Shown: one piece after another, positions 5,521 through 5,971 of the stretch
Layout: the number at the start of each line of letters is the position of its first letter
Position numbering within the stretch: the first letter of the stretch is position 1
Assembly: GCA_022572905.1 (NCBI GenBank)
Contig: JACZUZ010000139.1
Span: forward strand, 1 to 5,971
Direction of reading: 5' to 3'
DNA length: 5,971 nucleotides
Origin: Candidatus Zixiibacteriota bacterium
Lineage (GTDB): Bacteria; Zixibacteria; MSB-5A5; GN15; JACZUZ01
Notes under the pieces: generated by a model
Database searches by the model: none
What the model was told of the DNA's origin: nothing
Seen by the model: the letters and a program-made list of their open reading frames with translations, nothing else
Translations under genes and position numbers: made by a program

Positions 5521-5971
5521 GTTCGGTTGCGCAGCTACTACGAGACGGGGGAGCCCTTGGAGCGGCCTGGCAACCATGTAGTAGGGGGAGGCGTGCCCGC
5601 CGACATCTACAAGTGCATGCCGGGGGGGCCCGACGATTATTGCTTCATATACGCTCAGCCGGTGCGGCCCCGCATGTGGGACGCACTTCTAGAGGTGATT
5701 GGACGGGAGGACTTGGTAGGAGACCCCAACTACTCCGACCCGAAGTGGCGCCGCGAACACGAGCAGGAAGTCAACGAGATGATCGAAGCCTGGACCACCC
5801 AGCGAACCAAGTTCGAGGTCATGGAATTGTTGGGGTCTGCCGGGGTTCCCGCTGGAGCTACGATGAACGCAGTGGACCTCCACCAGGACAAGCACCTTCG
5901 CGAGCGAGGAATGATCACCGAGGTGGAGCACCAGAAGAGAGGGACCCTCAACCTGCCGGGATCTCCCATCA
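5521..5971 (+). CDS. Class III CoA-transferase (CaiB/BaiF family), C-terminal half only, cut by the right window edge
   Basis: From about 5521 the plus-strand frame reads VRLRSYYETGEPLERPGN and continues 150 codons to the window edge without a stop. It matches the C-terminal half of the formyl-CoA-transferase-like family, whose members move CoA between carboxylic acids. Seen in order are DIYKCMPGGPDDYCFIY (the family's GGPNDY segment), MWDALLEVIGREDLVGDPNY, EVNEMIEAWTTQRTKFEVMELL, GSAGVPAGATMNAVDL, and HLRERGMITEVEHQKRGTLNLPGSPI. The N-terminal half, with the catalytic Asp, is absent: upstream of about 5518 the same frame turns into the antisense of the small acidic gene and loses all family resemblance, ending at a stop at 5386. 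No start codon or ribosome-binding site is seen. GC is about 60 % in the sampled lines, clearly above the neighbouring genes, and the strand is opposite to everything else. It is probably a foreign fragment joined by assembly; family membership is near certain, substrate unknown. Confidence 0.9.

Noticed and set aside
5689..5969. Minus-strand open frames of 80 and 79 codons at the right end
   Set aside because: They are antisense to the CoA-transferase fragment, whose plus-strand frame matches a known family over its whole length.

Overview
The window looks like a metagenomic contig. Its central part (about 1205 to 5517) is an ordinary bacterial core-gene neighbourhood read entirely on the minus strand. 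In transcription order it runs: a small acidic protein of unknown function, plsY (acyl-phosphate:glycerol-3-phosphate acyltransferase), gpsA (glycerol-3-phosphate dehydrogenase), a short MerR-family regulator, tRNA-Pro(GGG), a family 2 glycosyltransferase, and surE (5'-nucleotidase). Most of this part is moderate in GC, about 45 to 55 % by hand count of sample lines. The gene content, a CCA-encoding tRNA and the near absence of Shine-Dalgarno motifs suggest a Gram-negative bacterium, perhaps of the FCB/Zixibacteria type. That assignment is a guess and cannot be proved from this sequence.

The left flank (1 to 1126) holds something different: one uninterrupted minus-strand reading frame of 375 codons that runs off the left edge. 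It is AT-richer (about 40 % GC in sampled lines) and encodes an uncharacterised protein. Its visible C-terminal part follows the order of a caspase-like/CHAT fold: a strand with an Asp, a helix, a 'LTGKDA' strand, then a hydrophobic strand ending in His-Gly-Gly. The expected catalytic Cys would lie just beyond the window. This accessory gene beside surE is the most interesting item here.

The right flank (about 5521 to 5971) changes abruptly in GC (about 60 %), strand and gene type. It encodes the C-terminal half of a class III (CaiB/BaiF, formyl-CoA-transferase-like) CoA-transferase on the plus strand, with no N-terminal half. It begins within a few bases of the start codon of the divergent small ORF. 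This looks like a chimeric joint in the assembly, or less likely a real rearrangement.

Functionally, gpsA and plsY form a unit: GpsA makes sn-glycerol 3-phosphate and PlsY acylates it to lysophosphatidic acid, the first committed steps of bacterial phospholipid synthesis. The MerR-like gene follows 36 bases behind gpsA, has the only good ribosome-binding site of the set, and is probably co-transcribed. The tRNA has its own TATAAT-type promoter. A palindrome-rich intergenic element separates the tRNA from the glycosyltransferase-surE pair.
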